A stretch of DNA of 64,000 nucleotides from Strongyloides papillosus (lineage: Eukaryota > Nematoda > Chromadorea > Rhabditida > Strongyloididae): positions 1,922,001 to 1,986,000 of the forward strand of contig SRSI01000078.1 of NCBI GenBank assembly GCA_005656395.1. The letters are read 5' to 3'. The notes beneath the pieces were generated by a model. That model saw only the letters and a list, made by a program, of their open reading frames with translations, was not told the DNA's origin and searched no databases. The translations under genes were made by a program, and so were the position numbers. Each line of letters starts with the position of its first letter. Position 1 is the stretch's first letter. Shown here one piece after another: positions 37,081-51,540 of this stretch.

Positions 37081-40000
37081 TTTTGTTGATTTACTGAAGT
37101 TTCCTTCTTCCTCAGTATCTAAAATGGATGACGTTAAATATAAATTATGATGTATACACTAAAATTATTAATTAAAAAAGTACGAAAGTCCATCGATAAC
37201 GATTTCTTTTTTTATTTTCTATTGGCGGAAAAAATCAAATTCAGAAGTTGTAAAATGAAAGGCTAGCAGAAAAGAAAAGAATGATAGTAACAAATAATAC
37301 AAAAAAATCATAATTAATAACCTAAAATAATCTAAAAATTTATGTATTCTTAAATTAACTGTACAGTTGTCATTATAAAATCTAACCACGTCATTTCTTA
37401 CTACATAATATTATAACAATAATTACTCTTAAAAAGATTAATGAAAAGTAATAGATATTCAATAAAAAATAAACTATTTAATAAAATGTTATTTATTTTA
37501 CAAAATAGATGGTTTTCAAAAAAATGAAAAGAATTTTGAAATAAATAGATGGTATTATCATTAACCGACATAAAGGCCACGTATGCAATATAACAATTCC
37601 TCCTATTTCATACTGCCAACAGATATTCTATGAACTTTTAAAAAGAAATACATTGGAACACTGTAACATTCTTATTTATCAAATAAAATAATAAAGTAAT
37701 TTAATAAAAGTGGTAAATAAGACAAACTTTAATTTGATTTTTAATTTTTAAATATGTTAAAAATAAGTGATTAATATGATAAAAAATATTTCAAAGAAGT
37801 AGTAAAATTATCAATTTAACATGTGAAACATTAAAGATAACAACATACAAATGACCTCTCCTCTATTTTTTATTTATTTTTTAGCATCTGTTAAAACACT
37901 ATAAAAACATTCAAATATTATTTTAATGTAACATATATCCAAGAAACCATATAATTGATAAATATTCCATTTTTATTATTTTTGAATGGTAAGAAAAATA
38001 ATCAGTTTTAAAAATTTTTTAAATTATATTATGTGCTTATTAACGTATTACTTATAACATTTTACATCACAGATATTGTTATAAATATATGTAATAATAT
38101 TCTTTTTAACTTAAAATTCTAAAATTTAATATTCAAGTTTGTTGCATTTAAATAAAAATTTTTATTTTACATCTCTGTAAAGGAAAACTTACTATTTTTT
38201 TAATTTCCAAAGCAACAGAATTTTCATATCATTCTAGAAATTACAAAATAAATTTATTATTATTTTTTTTATACTAAAATAACATGTTCATTTAAAAGAC
38301 GATTTAAATTGCAAATGATCAGAAAAGTATATTCAATATGTACTTTTTAAAGTTTAAAGAAGTAAAAAAAAAGAGTCAAAAAATAATGTGACTTTAATGA
38401 CCAATAATAGTATTCCCCTTTCATTTTATTTTGTCATTCAAACTACTACATTTAATGTGATTAACGATATTTTCGACTAATATTTCAATATTCAAAATTT
38501 ATAAACACCATTATATGATGTATCATAAATAAAAGTTAAATTTAACTCTCGTGAGATTAGTTGAACATAATAAATTTTATATTTCCAAACTTCTATCGAA
38601 CGAAAATACTTTTGAAAAATAATTATTCGTTGTACTTTTTTTATTTTTTTCTTATTCTGTTTTTTTCTTATTTAAAAAGGCAGAATAAAATGCATTTTTA
38701 ATTTACTTTGATAAAATATGGTCTCTGAAAATTTATTAATATTCCAACGATATTGTTTTAAAGGTTATGAAGGAAATTTTTTTAATTATAAAAAAAACAA
38801 TTTTAAAGAATTCCATCAGAACTATCTTTTTTTCTCTCATTTAACTTAAATTCTTTCATATTTACAATGTTTTTATTTTTGTTCTAACTTTTTTTATTAT
38901 TTTTTGAAAGTATCGTAAATTAAAGTTGGAGATTTTATTTCATGCTATCATTCTAATAACCCTCATAAAGAAAAAAGCAATAAGCGATTTAATACTTCCT
39001 ATGTGCCCCAAATTTCATTTATTTATATTTCTTTTCAATCTCCATAGAAAATAATAAGTTTATATTATCTAACTTCTATTACTTATTGTCATCATTTTCT
39101 CCTTCTCTCTCACACCCATTCCATCTCTCTATTTCAATCTACCCTCAACATTTTTATTAAAAATATATGAGTAAGATTTTGGTTGGCACAATTATGATTA
39201 AATATAAATGCATACTTTTACTATACATTAAACAAAAATCTGTCAAAATAAATGTATTAATATCTTTTTTCTCATAGATGAAGTACATAACATTTAACAA
39301 TAAACATTATTATACCATTTTTCTTTTCAATAATTAATTTATAATACTTATATCACTTTTTCAATCTATCCTTCCCAGTTTTCAAGTTTGATTGCTTTTA
39401 ATATAAATGTATTAATTTTTGATATTATATGTATATCCTGGAAAAATGCAAAGATTTTGTTTTGGAAAATTATTTGCATGTTATTAAGTTAGGGAAAATA
39501 TTTATATCATACCCTTGTAAAAAATTAACTATAAATTACGTTCCCCATTATTGAGTTGATTAACTTAATTTACTTATAAAAAACATCCCATCATTTGAAA
39601 TATAACTTTTTTCTTCTTTTTTTTACTTTTTGCTATTTTATCTTAAATTTTTTATTATTAATGGAGTAAAAATTTAGATCTATATATATGCTTTTTCTTA
39701 ATATTTTAGAAGTATGACGATATTTCTTCTATAATACCCTAAAGGATTGGGAAGGATAGATGCACTATAATATTTATTTTGGTTGTAACATTTGAAAAAT
39801 TTTTCAAATTTCTTAATTGGTTAATCTCTCTAATAATTTGATATAACATATTATGAGAGTTGTCTAAAATTTCCCTGTAAATTAAAAATTTTTATAACAT
39901 AAAAAATTTTAAGGGTGTAAAGATGTATTTGCTTAAGACGTTTTCACAATTATATTCCCTTAAGTGTGCTTTTTAAATGAGTTGATGAAAAGAAAAACAT

Positions 40001-42570
40001 ATATTATATACCTAATCATTAAGCTTTTCAAAATACTATTTTATTTTAAAAACGTTAATAAATTTGTAAATTTAACTCTCAAAAAAGAGTTGTTCACATT
40101 ATTTAAGTGATACATCCATATTGGTTTTTTTTATATTTTATATAAAGAATAGATACCAAAAGAATTTTTACAGATATGAGATTTATTAATCTTTTTTCTT
40201 TTAAATTAAATTATACTAAGACCCTTAAATATTAAATTTCAGTTAAATTTTAATATTGTAAAAAGTATAGAGTGAAAAAAGAGGAAGTTAATTTTGGTAT
40301 AATTTTTTTATTTAGTCGATTCTATAAAATAAACAAATAATTTCACGTTTAATAAATATAAATGTTCCTTAAAGTTCCTGTTAATGATACATACCATCAA
40401 ACGTGATAATCGGTTTTGTTAATTGTCCTATAAAGTATATATCTCTTTTTTGGTTATACTATTCTTATAATTAAATAAATTTTCAAAAATGTTAAATTTT
40501 GAGGAAATCATTAACATTCAAAACATTTATCAAACATTTCCCTTTTTTCTTTTCTTTCTTTTTTTGTTCTTGACAACGTAATATATAATTTTATTCTTCA
40601 CCCCCTAAAAAGCTTAATTTCGTTATTCAGGAAACGGGTACAGAAACTTTAATGTTTATGAAACGATTAAAATTTAAATATTATGATATCAAATAGTTTT
40701 TTTTCCATCTTAACATTATATTAACTTTCCCTTATAGTATTTATATAAACTACAAAGAAATATGAAAAGTACCAATTTTTCATATTTTATATTACTTTAC
40801 ATTTATAAATATATATATAAAAATAAGGAATAATTTTTTTTTGCTATTCACTTTCTTTTCTTTATATATATGTATATATTTATAAAAGAATATGTTTGAC
40901 ACCATGTTTCAAGTATTTCTCTTTTATTCTTTTGAGGAAATATGTATTAAATTATAGTATGATTCTATTAAATAGATGTCCTTTAAATTTAAACAAAACT
41001 TGACAGTTTATATATTGCTTGAATTTTCAATCTTTAAGAAGTAGAAAGATAAGTTAAGATGAAGCTTTATCAATGTAGGATTTTGATAAAGTGGGCAACT
41101 CATTTATTATATGGCAAATATTTCTTCAAAAGCCATTTGATCATTCAAACATTTTATAATGTTTCTTATAACTTAGTGCTTTATTTTATTTTTTTTAATC
41201 ACCAATATATCACATGTTAGAAAAGGTACATAGTAAATAACTTTTTATGCCATCACATATACTATAAAATTATATACATTAAAATAAATATATAATTTTG
41301 ATGTTTAGTCATGATAATATTCTTTTAAATTTAGTGATTTATTAAATTCCTAAATTATATCTTTTTTTTTATAATTTATGATCAAAATAAAAAAAATGAA
41401 ATAAAATTTATTAAATTTTATATATAGAAAAAATTATTAAATATACAGTTAAATATATTTAACAAGTACTCCTTTTCCATATGTAATATCATATTTTTCT
41501 AACTATCAATACATGTAAAATGTACTTTAAGTGTAAGATTATAGATATTATAAGATTTATAATATATTAGTTAACAAAAAAAAGTTATTTTTTACATGAC
41601 ATATAAATTGAATGTAATTAAAGTTTTTAATTATCTATGTTTTTATTAAATTTACCATTTTGTTGCCATAATTTAAAAAAAAATTCACAACTACATAATA
41701 GGTGTTAAAAAAATTTCCTTCAATTATATATATTTTTAGATATTTGATTTTTTTAATAAAAAAAATTTTTCTTTAATAATACAATATATTTAATTTTAAT
41801 ATCATATTTAAATGTTTACATTATATGTACCTGACACATTATGATAAAATTTTTTTTAAATTTTAATTTATATTCCCATATACGTATTAAAATAAAAGAT
41901 ATATAATTTTAATATAGTACACATCATTTACAACATAACTTTATGTAATTAGTAGGATTAAAGCATTTTGTGTATAATTTTTTTAAAAAAATTTATAATT
42001 ATATTCTACATATAACATGATTTATATGGTGTATAAAGTCTATAATATATCTAACTGATATTTAAAATATATAATTTTTTTAGTTATGTGAATAAAAACA
42101 TTTATTTTGCTTCATGTTATATATTTTTTTGTTTCATTTTTTTCATGGATAATTTATTACTTATACCCATAAAAAATAGACTTAGGTTAGGAAATGTATT
42201 ATCATAAATATTATTTATTTTCATGCTTTTTTTAATATTTTTATTTATTATTATAATACTTTTTTTTGACTTGTTGACATAATTTTTTTAACATTACTTT
42301 GGTTAATGCTTTTATTCACAAAAATACTATATTTCTAATTTTACAAGTACTTTACATAGTGTAAAAATTGATCAGGGAGTCTATTTTATCAAAGATCATT
42401 CTAACAATAAATGTCAATATTATTATCCCTTATTCATTCCGGTTACAAATCATTTTTTCTTATCTCATTTTTTAAATTTTATTATCTATTATATAATATT
42501 TTTTGTTTATAGACTTTAACTGAGATATAACATACGGATATTTAGAAACATAACAAAAGAAATTTAAAAA
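37081..42570. other. long gene-free region between SEC24 and the MGC-start orphan
   Basis: About 5.5 kb, extremely A+T-rich, with no ORF of coding character on either strand. It lies between divergent genes and must include both promoters. Short AT microsatellite stretches occur near 40800-40890. No transposase, tRNA or rRNA was recognised. Confidence 0.5.
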
Positions 42571-43134
42571 ATGGGATGCATTTTTACCAAATTATGCCTT
42601 CCATCATTACCTGACAAGTCTATTAGAGATTATTGGCAAGTTGATGGTGTGATCCTTGATGATCAAGTAGAGGGTAAACTTTTAAGAAGACCTTCGGGTA
42701 TTATTTACGTGTATAATGGGAATTTGGAGTATCGCAGTAGATCATGTATAAGAAATAGGAGAAGTACAAATATTACTTTAAATATTTGTAGTATCTCAAG
42801 CATTAAAAGTAGTAACAAATTTACTTCCTTATCAGTAAGTACAATTCAATTTTAAACTATATAAAAACCTTTTTCTATAGAATGGTAAATGTGTCTGTGA
42901 TGTTGTTGTTGAGATAAGTTTAAAAGAAAGTTCTGAAGATTTATCTCATGTTGCTTTTATAAGTAACCAAGCTGACACGGTAAGTAGTAAATATTATTAC
43001 TTTATTATTATTTTTTGAAAACATTATAGATAAGTAATACACTTCGTAGTATCTGTGAAAAACACCGTCAAAAACCACGAATATTTCAATTTAATTCTAT
43101 TGACGTTGAAGGTATTGAAATTGAATGCCCGTAG
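42571..43134 (+). CDS. small orphan protein with predicted N-terminal lipidation, 155 aa
   Basis: Exons 42571-42834, 42881-42979 and 43030-43134 (introns 46 and 50 nt), all phase 0. The N-terminus MGCIFTKLC fits N-myristoylation at Gly2 plus palmitoylation at Cys3, so it is probably tethered to the inner face of a membrane. There is no transmembrane segment. The body (DYWQVDGVILDDQVEGKL, a beta-rich middle, then DTISNTLRSICEKHR and a final EGIEIECP) has a beta-strand-then-helix order that could fit a PH/PTB-like fold, but this is only a guess from pattern. No family recognised. A possible acceptor (ATATTTAG) lies about 26 nt upstream. It converges on the collagen gene. Confidence 0.75.
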
Positions 43135-43541
43135 AAATCTATATGTAAAATATTTAACCTTCATTTTTTATTTTATTTTTCTATCCATTTATCAAATGAA
43201 TTGAGATCTTTTAAATATGAATACTTTAAAATGTAATAAAATCGCAAAATTGTATATTTACAAAAAAATAAAATTATATTAAAAATAATATCTTTATTAC
43301 GTTATTGTATTTTACATACAAATGATCTCTAATGTTGTCATATATAATATTTTATATTTATATATGTTTTTTATTATATTATTTTTTATTGTAACTAAAA
43401 ATAAAATTATTTTCTTTTACTAAAAATGCATCTTTTTGCCAGCCATCATTTTTATTTTTAGACCAATAAGTACCATCGTGTTATTCCTTCAAAAAAAATA
43501 TATCCATTTTTTGACATGTGTTTGTATAAATAAAAATATTT
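43135..43541. other. convergent 3' intergenic spacer
   Basis: About 400 bp, A+T-rich, between the stop codons of the MGC-start gene and the collagen. Poly(A) hexamers on both strands; nothing else. Confidence 0.5.
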
Positions 43542-44741
43542 TTATGTAAACGGATCTGCTCCATTGTACTCTGTTAATTTTTCTTTCATAAATTTAACTT
43601 CAGGATCCGGTAATGGTGAATCATATTTTGTTAACTTTGAATAATAATTATTTACATTTTCTGATCCCGCAATTGAAATTTGCTCTGGTTCATTTACTTC
43701 AAGCTTTTGTGTCGCTTGTCCATATGTCGTTGCTTGTTGAGAAAGATACGACTCTTGTGGATCAGATTGTTTTTGTTCTGTAGGATAACCTGCAACATTT
43801 GCATTACTATTAAATGAACGTTGAGGACATTTGCAATATAAAGTATCCTTTCCTGGTTCACCCGGCTGTCCAGTTCTTCCGAAATCTCCTGTTTGTCCCA
43901 TTGCTCCTTGAAAGCCAGCTTCACCTGGCATACCCATAATTCCTATGGCCCCTGGTGGTCCAATTAGTCCAGGTGGACCTGCAGGACCATAATTTCCGGG
44001 AGGCCCTCTTGGGCCTTTGGGTCCTCTTGGTTTGTAGCATTTTACACCTTCTTTTCCTGGTATCCCTGGCATTCCTGGATTACCTTGTGGCCCTTGTGGT
44101 CCTAGAAAACCTCGTTCACCCATTAATCCATTTTCTCCATCCATACCTGGCGGTCCCGGTTCGCCAATTGGACCCGGATTTCCTATTCTACCTAATCTTC
44201 CTCGAAGTCCAGGAAGTCCTAATGGTCCTGGTGGACACATTTGACAATCTCCTTGAGAATAACTATCTTGTGAAGTTTCTTGATACCCAATTGAATCTCC
44301 ATCTATTCCCGGTATTCCATTTGGTCCATGTGGTCCGTCTAATCCTTTCATACCAAGGGATCCTTTTTTACCAGGAGGGCCAGGTGGACATTTATTGTTG
44401 GCTGAATTAGTGTCACAAACACATTCTGGTGTTTCATTTTTTATTTCATAGGCATTTCCTTGAACATTTTGAGAAAAATTTATATCCCCTTGGTAACCAT
44501 AATTTCTATCAACAAATTCCGCATTGCTCTCGTAATTTTGTCTTTTTTTTCTTTTTGTTACAAGATTTTGAATATCAACCCATGTTCCATCATTCATAGA
44601 TTTAAGTTGATTCATCTCCTCATCAAGTTCTCTCCAAAAAACTTTAACACTCTTATAAACACTAACAAACGCTAACATTGTAGCAAGGAGTGTTAGGAGG
44701 ATAATAGTAGCAATCGCAGTAATTAGATGATGCGTCTTCAT
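43542..44741 (-). CDS. nematode cuticle collagen, 399 aa
   Basis: Single exon. The upstream in-frame ATG at 44846 gives 35 extra hydrophobic residues; the internal ATG at 44741 is preferred because [16 protein letters not shown] begins the standard collagen N-domain. Order: hydrophobic signal-anchor (about 8-30), a cuticle-collagen N-domain with FWRELDEEM and TWVDIQNL, the subtilisin-type cleavage site RKKR at 64-67, a non-collagenous linker, then Gly-X-Y blocks separated by cysteine knots ([39 protein letters not shown]) and a ~70-residue non-collagenous tail. It is a secreted trimer component of the exoskeleton. It is longer than the usual ~300 aa because of the linker and tail. Its subfamily is not assigned. 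Confidence 0.93.
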   Translation of the reverse strand: MKTHHLITAIATIILLTLLATMLAFVSVYKSVKVFWRELDEEMNQLKSMNDGTWVDIQNLVTKRKKRQNYESNAEFVDRNYGYQGDINFSQNVQGNAYEIKNETPECVCDTNSANNKCPPGPPGKKGSLGMKGLDGPHGPNGIPGIDGDSIGYQETSQDSYSQGDCQMCPPGPLGLPGLRGRLGRIGNPGPIGEPGPPGMDGENGLMGERGFLGPQGPQGNPGMPGIPGKEGVKCYKPRGPKGPRGPPGNYGPAGPPGLIGPPGAIGIMGMPGEAGFQGAMGQTGDFGRTGQPGEPGKDTLYCKCPQRSFNSNANVAGYPTEQKQSDPQESYLSQQATTYGQATQKLEVNEPEQISIAGSENVNNYYSKLTKYDSPLPDPEVKFMKEKLTEYNGADPFT

Positions 44742-46532
44742 CTCAATAATAGATAATTGTGTAATTATAGAAAAAAACTTTTGAAAGGATATTAAATGAA
44801 TAAATATAATGATAATTATGGATGAATGAAACTTAAATTTATACAATATAATAACACTTTATTATTTTGACTAGAGATCTTGTATTATAATGATAATATA
44901 CTAGGTACTCTCCTGACAATGTAAGCTAATTAATTTTTTTTAATCCTTTAAACGTGTTTTCTTGGAATTGAAGGGGATAACAATTAGCCAAAACTTGTTT
45001 ACGTTTTATTTAAAAGAATCATGTATAATAACTTTGAATGGTTTTTTATAAAAAGTAGATAAAATTTAGTTTATCTAATGTCAATTTTAATATGAAACCA
45101 AAAAATTTCTAATTATTTTTTATTTTGAATCATTTGATTTATTATATTGTCAGTATATTTTGATATAAATAAATTAATTGTTGATTTGAGAATATGTTTA
45201 TATGTCAATATTTAGTAATATAAACATAGTAGTATTTTTTTAACAAATTTCAAGTTATATTATTTCAACTTGTTAAACATAATTATTCTTTTACATCCTT
45301 AACAATATAAATATTTTCTGGGAAGATTAATTAGGATATGGATAATGGTAAGAAAAAATTCTTATCTTTTTTTATTATTTTGGAGTGTCAAAAATATAGA
45401 TATTTAATAAATTAATCAACCATCGTAATAAGTAATTTACCTTGTTAATTAAACTTGATTTTTATGTGCCATTAAAAATTATTTTTTATAACCATCCTTC
45501 TTTTTTTTAATTGTTTTAGAATGTAATAAATGTATACTATATAATAGTTTATTTGACAATATTTTTTGTTTTATTTAAATTTAATCTTCTATTGTTTATT
45601 AAAGACATACTAAAATATTAAATTGACAAGATAATTTTTGTTTAAATATTTATGACATTTCTAAAACCTTTTTAACCGTAATTTTCAAACCTCAATTTAC
45701 AATGAATACATTAAAATTTTTCTCCTTTAAAAGATAAATAAAATCAAATGACCTATAAATATAATTCAGGTCAGTAAAACTATTAGTTTAACTTAAACAA
45801 ATTTACTGATTTTACAATATTTTTTTCAAATAACTTTACAATTTTTATTATTTTAGATTAAATTGATGGTATAGTGTGACTGATGACCTTTTAACTAAAT
45901 AAATGTTGGTAGTAAAAAAATTCAACAATGATATGTATATATTTTTAGAAATCATATTTGTATACAATAGAAATTGAAGAATAGTTCCATGGGAGATAGA
46001 TACAATTATACAATCCACAATTATATGTAGTTTTTATATATCAAAATGATCAAAACAAAAACTTTTTCCATAAAAAAATGAATCATAATTTATGTTAAAT
46101 ATAATATATACATCTTAATTTCGTAGATGATTTGTTATGGTGGAATATAATAAATTGATGTTAATGCTATTTTAGTGACCAGGATAAAATATTATGATAT
46201 AAAACCATATATATTTCATTCCATCAAAATGTAAAGTTTAGTTTTTATCAAACAATTATAATTGTTATAGAATTTATGAAAGAAGATTACTGTTTAGAAG
46301 ATAATGTGTCCTTGGCCTCAAAATTTTAAAAATGTAAATTGAAGGAGTGTTAAATGTCAGGGAATAAGTTATATACAATACAATCTAAAGATATCTACAA
46401 TAAAAGTTGGCATATATCAAAATTTTGGTATATACACTTTATCATGCATAATAATTTCTTATATTATTATTAAAGTAATTAACAATATTCTTCATTTGTG
46501 TAAAATTAATTATTTAAAAATATATATTATTT
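44742..46532. other. intergenic region
   Basis: About 1.8 kb between the divergent collagen and secreted-protein genes, which should hold both promoters. No supported gene or RNA. Confidence 0.45.
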
Positions 46533-46550
46533 AGAAAAGAAAAATAAAAT

Positions 46551-47317
46551 ATGAATTTTTTACCATTCTTCATTTCTATTTTTGTTATACCAGCTATCCT
46601 AGCTCAATCATCATTGGAACCAGTATCCGGTACTAAATGTGCAAAGAACCAAGTATGTTTGTTAAATTTTTTGAATAATTTATCATAATAAAATTATTTT
46701 TCTCTCTCTTATTTATAGGTTGTTAATAAAGTAACAGTTTATGAAGATGGAGCTATTGAAGCAGAATGTGGTCCAATTCCATGTGCAACATCAGGTGATA
46801 CATGTGTTGATGACCAAATTGCCTGTAAAGCTGAACGCGATATTTTTAGTGGAATGAAATGGGCATCAAATGGACAATCAATTCTCTTGAGATGTTGTAA
46901 TCTTAATGTTACAAACAAATTATATGTTGGAACAGATCTTGTAACTCTTGGCTCATATTACACTGGAGGTCCAGTTGCCAAAAAAGATTTATATGGTAAT
47001 GGTGGAGCTGAGTATGATTTTGTTGCTAATATTAGAACTGAACAAGGAGGAGTAAGATTATGGGTATATAGAATTTTATGTCCACTTCAACAAGAAACAG
47101 AATCATCAGCAACTCCAAGTAGTCAAATGTAAGAGTTATATACTTTTTATCATAATATTATTAATAATTATTATCATATTCTAGTACTGATGGTCGCAAT
47201 TTTGCTTATGAAAAAAGACGTCAATATCTTCTTAGGCAATTATCACAGAGTCAACAACAATCATCAGGTGATTTGAGAAATGAAGCTATGGTTGGAGAGA
47301 CACGTCGTCTTCAATAA
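46551..47317 (+). CDS. secreted nematode protein of unknown function, 214 aa
   Basis: Exons 46551-46652, 46719-47128 and 47185-47317 (introns 66 and 56 nt) join in frame. The signal peptide (FLPFFISIFVIPAILAQ) would be cut near AQS. The mature part has paired cysteines (TKCAKNQ, ECGPIPCATSGDTC, QIACKAE, LLRCCNL, RILCPLQ), compatible with disulphides, two sequons in NLNVTNK and a long Gln/Ser-rich basic C-terminus (YEKRRQYLLRQLSQSQQQS). It has the look of a conserved nematode secreted protein but I cannot name the family. An acceptor (TTATTTAG, ending 46534) precedes the ATG by 16 nt, supporting the start. Confidence 0.8.
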
Positions 47318-50300
47318 ATTTTATTATTAAAAATAAACTCCCAAAATATAATTATAATTAATAATAATAAACATAAATTACTGTCTCCAAAGTGATCTGG
47401 CAATACTCTATCATCTATAATACCATTTTTTAAGATAGTTAATAAAAACAATTTTTTTTACTATGAAAAAAAATATGGGTATAGTTATTTCTGTTATGTT
47501 TTTCAAAAAATAGTAATATGTATATATTAAAAAGGCACTGAAGTTTAATAATTGAAAAATTATTAAGTTTATTTAAATTAAATTTTTATAAAAAATGGAA
47601 ATGACATTTGTATACTAAAAGAGCACTAATTCTTTAATTGTACCAAAAAATATTTATTCATGTTGCTAAAATACAATTTTACTATATATATTACATATGT
47701 ATAATATATTTCTCTTTTTAATGGGACAGATGATTCAGAAAAGAAATTGAAAAAAGAAAAAATATTTCGTTTAAAACATTTTTTTAATAAAGTTGTCGAT
47801 TTTGATACTACTTCATCTAACAATATTAATTTTTAGTATAACTATTTCGACTTCGTATTATAAATGCATCTTTATAATTATAAAACATTTCTATATAATG
47901 TAATTTACAACTGTCTTTTATAATTCATTTATTTGTCCTTATATTAATATCTCATTTGCCATTTCTTAAATTATTATCTTATATTGATGAATTTTTATTA
48001 ATTTATGAGGTTTAATAAATACATATATATGTAAATTCTTTAGAAAAAAAACTTAAATTAGTTGCATTTCATAAATTGTTTGATTCAAATATATACTTCC
48101 TTTTCTCTCCTCTTATTATATATCTCAGAATAAAAATAAAAAAAGATAAATCTTTAAAGTTAAAAGAGAATGGATTTTAATTAGATTGTAAGTTTTTGGT
48201 AGAAATATAAAAAGATAAGAAAAACCTAAAATATATAACCATAATGTGTGGTTTTAAATGATATAAATGCTTTTTGAAAAATATTTTTTAAGTTAAATAT
48301 AATTGCGAGATTTTCCACAGCTTTTTCTTTCTCACATATATTTTTGATTTTTACAATTTTTATGTGTTTGTTTTTTAAAAGATTCTACAATTTTTGTTAA
48401 CAAAACCTATGCTTTAACTACTTTTCTATCATATACATATCTCCTTTAAAAATTATTAATATTATTAGTTGTAAAATTACATCAAACCCTATAATTTTAT
48501 TTATTTCTAATTATTCTAAATGAAAACTTTTTAATTAAAAATAATTTCTTTATTTTATTTCAAAAAATATGTATTCTTATAATTATATGATTTTTTTATT
48601 ATTATTTCTTTTTTATAAAAAGTATACTATTTAAATGATATTTACATACTTATTTTATTATTTGCCATCTCTGATTTTACACTTTTTTTCTTCTACTAAA
48701 TATAAGTATTGGCAAAAAAATTAATATTTTTAATAGTTAGAATAATAAAATATAAATAATAGGTACTGTTAATTTTATTATTTATAAAATTTTTACGCGC
48801 CACTAATATTGTCAATGTTTTTATCAAATAAAATATAATAATAAATATCACAGACAATGATATATTGATATTGTATTTGTGAAGAAAAAATGTATAAAAC
48901 ATGTAATAACCTTAATTTTATGAGATATTTTGTTTCCTAAAATATAAACATTACATAAAATTACTAACTTTCGTAAAATTTAAAAGAACAAAATCATTTT
49001 TTATTCACTAAAATACTATAATATTTACTTCAAAAAAGTGAGGGTTAGATGGAGGAGTTGATAAAAAATGACAGGTATTTTGTTAAATAAAGTGGTTAGA
49101 AAAATTAATCGTTCTTTTTATAGTGATGTTTTTTTGGGTTTAACCAAAATATATCTAAAATATGAATGTGAATTATAGTTTCTTAAGATTCATATATAAC
49201 TCAAAGGTTTTTAAATTTTTTAAATATCTTTCCTTTATCCATATATCTTTATATATAAGGGCAAGAAATATTTTTATATAAACTTAATATTTTTTATATT
49301 TTAAAGTATTAAATATAATGTATTTATAATCATTACTATATTTTATGAAAACTGACATCATTCTAAAAAATTCTTCCTTCGTGAAAAATAATTTATTTAT
49401 GTTAAGTAATCAATTCTAAAAGTTAATAGAAATATTTAAAATACTTTTATTAGTTTTTAGGATGACAATAGTTGAAGTATAAATCAAAGTTTTTCATAAA
49501 ACAAAGGATAAAATTACAATAAAATGTCATTGTAATGGTAAAAATATTTTTTTCTATCTAAAGTACCACTACTGTTACAATGAAAATTCTTTGGTAAAAG
49601 TTTGGCAATTCTTATTCAAAAACTTTTTGAATCCCATCATTTATCTTATTTTCTTCCGAATACAAGTTAAAAGATTATCTATATCCATATATACATCTCT
49701 TTATATGAAATATATTTATAAAACAATGTTAAAATTTTCAAAGGACAATATATTCTCTTTTTATAAAGATATATATTTTAACATACATTTTTTGGTGTCC
49801 ATTAATATAAGTATATATCTTTTACCCCACAAAAACATGATGGTTTTTACACTACAAATATATAAATAGTTATATTTGATAAATTTTTTATTTATACTAT
49901 ATATCTTCCCAAAATAGCTTTTTTATCTTTAATTTTAGACACTCTTTATAAAGTACAATGTATTTTACATAATAAGGAAAAATACTTTTAAGAATAACAA
50001 ATCACTTCTTAAAGATATTTAATAATAATAATTTATATTTGAATTACTATCATTTCAATATATTTTTATACTAATAATGATGATAATATAAAAGATATTT
50101 GTTTTTTTTTAATATTTGCTTACATTATAAATCGTATTTTTTCCTTATTAATAGTAATGAATTATAATGATAATAAGTAAACACACCTCTTGTTTTTCAT
50201 TTTTTCTTTTGATAAAAAAATTTCTAATTCATAAAATATTTAAATTATCATTAAAATATAAACTTTTTTAAAGAAAAAGAAATGATGAAGGATTAATTTT

Positions 50301-51540
50301 TAATGAACAAAAAAATCTTTTACTATCATGGGCCTCATTATCTTAATAGTCTTTTTTAATTTTAAATTTTTTTTATTTTTATTATCTTTTTTTATTCCTA
50401 TAAAATTTGACTTTTTTTTTATCAATATTCTCAATACATTATATCAATCATTTAAATACTATTGTAAATTTTTTTATTTCTAACCTTGTGACAATAATAA
50501 TGTATGCATTATACATTTTTTCATCATTTTACCCTTTTGTTCTAAACTTATCCCACAAATCTTTTTTCAATTTCCTTTGATATTACTATTAAATAAATAT
50601 ACCCATATAAACTCATATATCATTCATAAAAAGTTTCCGTATTTTTATAAGATGTTTAAAATTGTGTTTTGTATCATTATTCATTTCACTCTTTAGTTAA
50701 CCTTGTGGTATAATTTATTTTTGTCTAATAACATAATGTATTTAAATGATTTCAAATAAAAGTATTATTTTTATCATATTTTATCATTTGCCTTTTATCC
50801 TTTTTTATTTATTTATTTGTTTAAAAAAAGGAAATGTCTAATCAACTGTAACTTCTATATTCTCTAAAATATCATCTTAATTTTTTCTTCTTCCCTTCCT
50901 TGTATATATATAATATTCTCCATAAAGTTATTAGGTTTATTTTAAAAATCATTTAATAACCATAATCTATACCAACACATTTTTTCCTACTTTTCCTTAA
51001 ACAACATGTCCATATTTTTTTTCTCTTTTTACCAATTAAAATAAGTAGAAACAATTGTAGGTCTTTGATAATTTTTAAAAAAATGTTAAATAGCATTATA
51101 CCTATTAGAAATTTTTATTTTTTCTAATTACTATTATAGGAGGAAAATATAAGAAATTAAAAACTACATTTAATGTAATAAATTTTTCATCTTATTAAAT
51201 TGATTTATTTATTTTTTTTTATTATTATTTTAGCCATTAAGAAAAATATAATTACATATTAAATATATTATAAGATTATTTTATACTTTTACTCCTTTAT
51301 AATGTATTAATTTTAATTTTTTTATGATTTTTATTCAATAATCTACTGTTCTTAGAAAATGAAATATTGTATTTCTTAAAATTTTTAAATGTTTATCATA
51401 CTTTTTTCCTTTGTTTATAATTACAAAGTAAATAAAAATAATGAGAGAAAGTAATATAATAAGAACAAAATTTTAATATTTTTTAAAAAATATATTTATA
51501 AACAATATGTAAAAATAATTATACTTTTTTTTCCATTATC
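47318..51540. other. long gene-free region
   Basis: About 4.2 kb between two plus-strand genes. ORFs such as 49591-49869 are Ile/Phe/Lys/Tyr-rich translations of A/T DNA without domains or splice context. No RNA gene or repeat array was recognised. Confidence 0.45.

Noticed and set aside
43955..44410. 151-codon plus-strand ORF over the collagen
   Set aside because: Antisense shadow of the Gly-X-Y region.
44742..44846. N-terminal 35-codon extension of the collagen
   Set aside because: The downstream ATG begins the conserved cuticle-collagen N-domain; the extension would add a second hydrophobic stretch.
49591..49869. 92-codon plus-strand ORF
   Set aside because: Composition is that expected of random A/T-rich DNA; no acceptor, no family, no partner exon.
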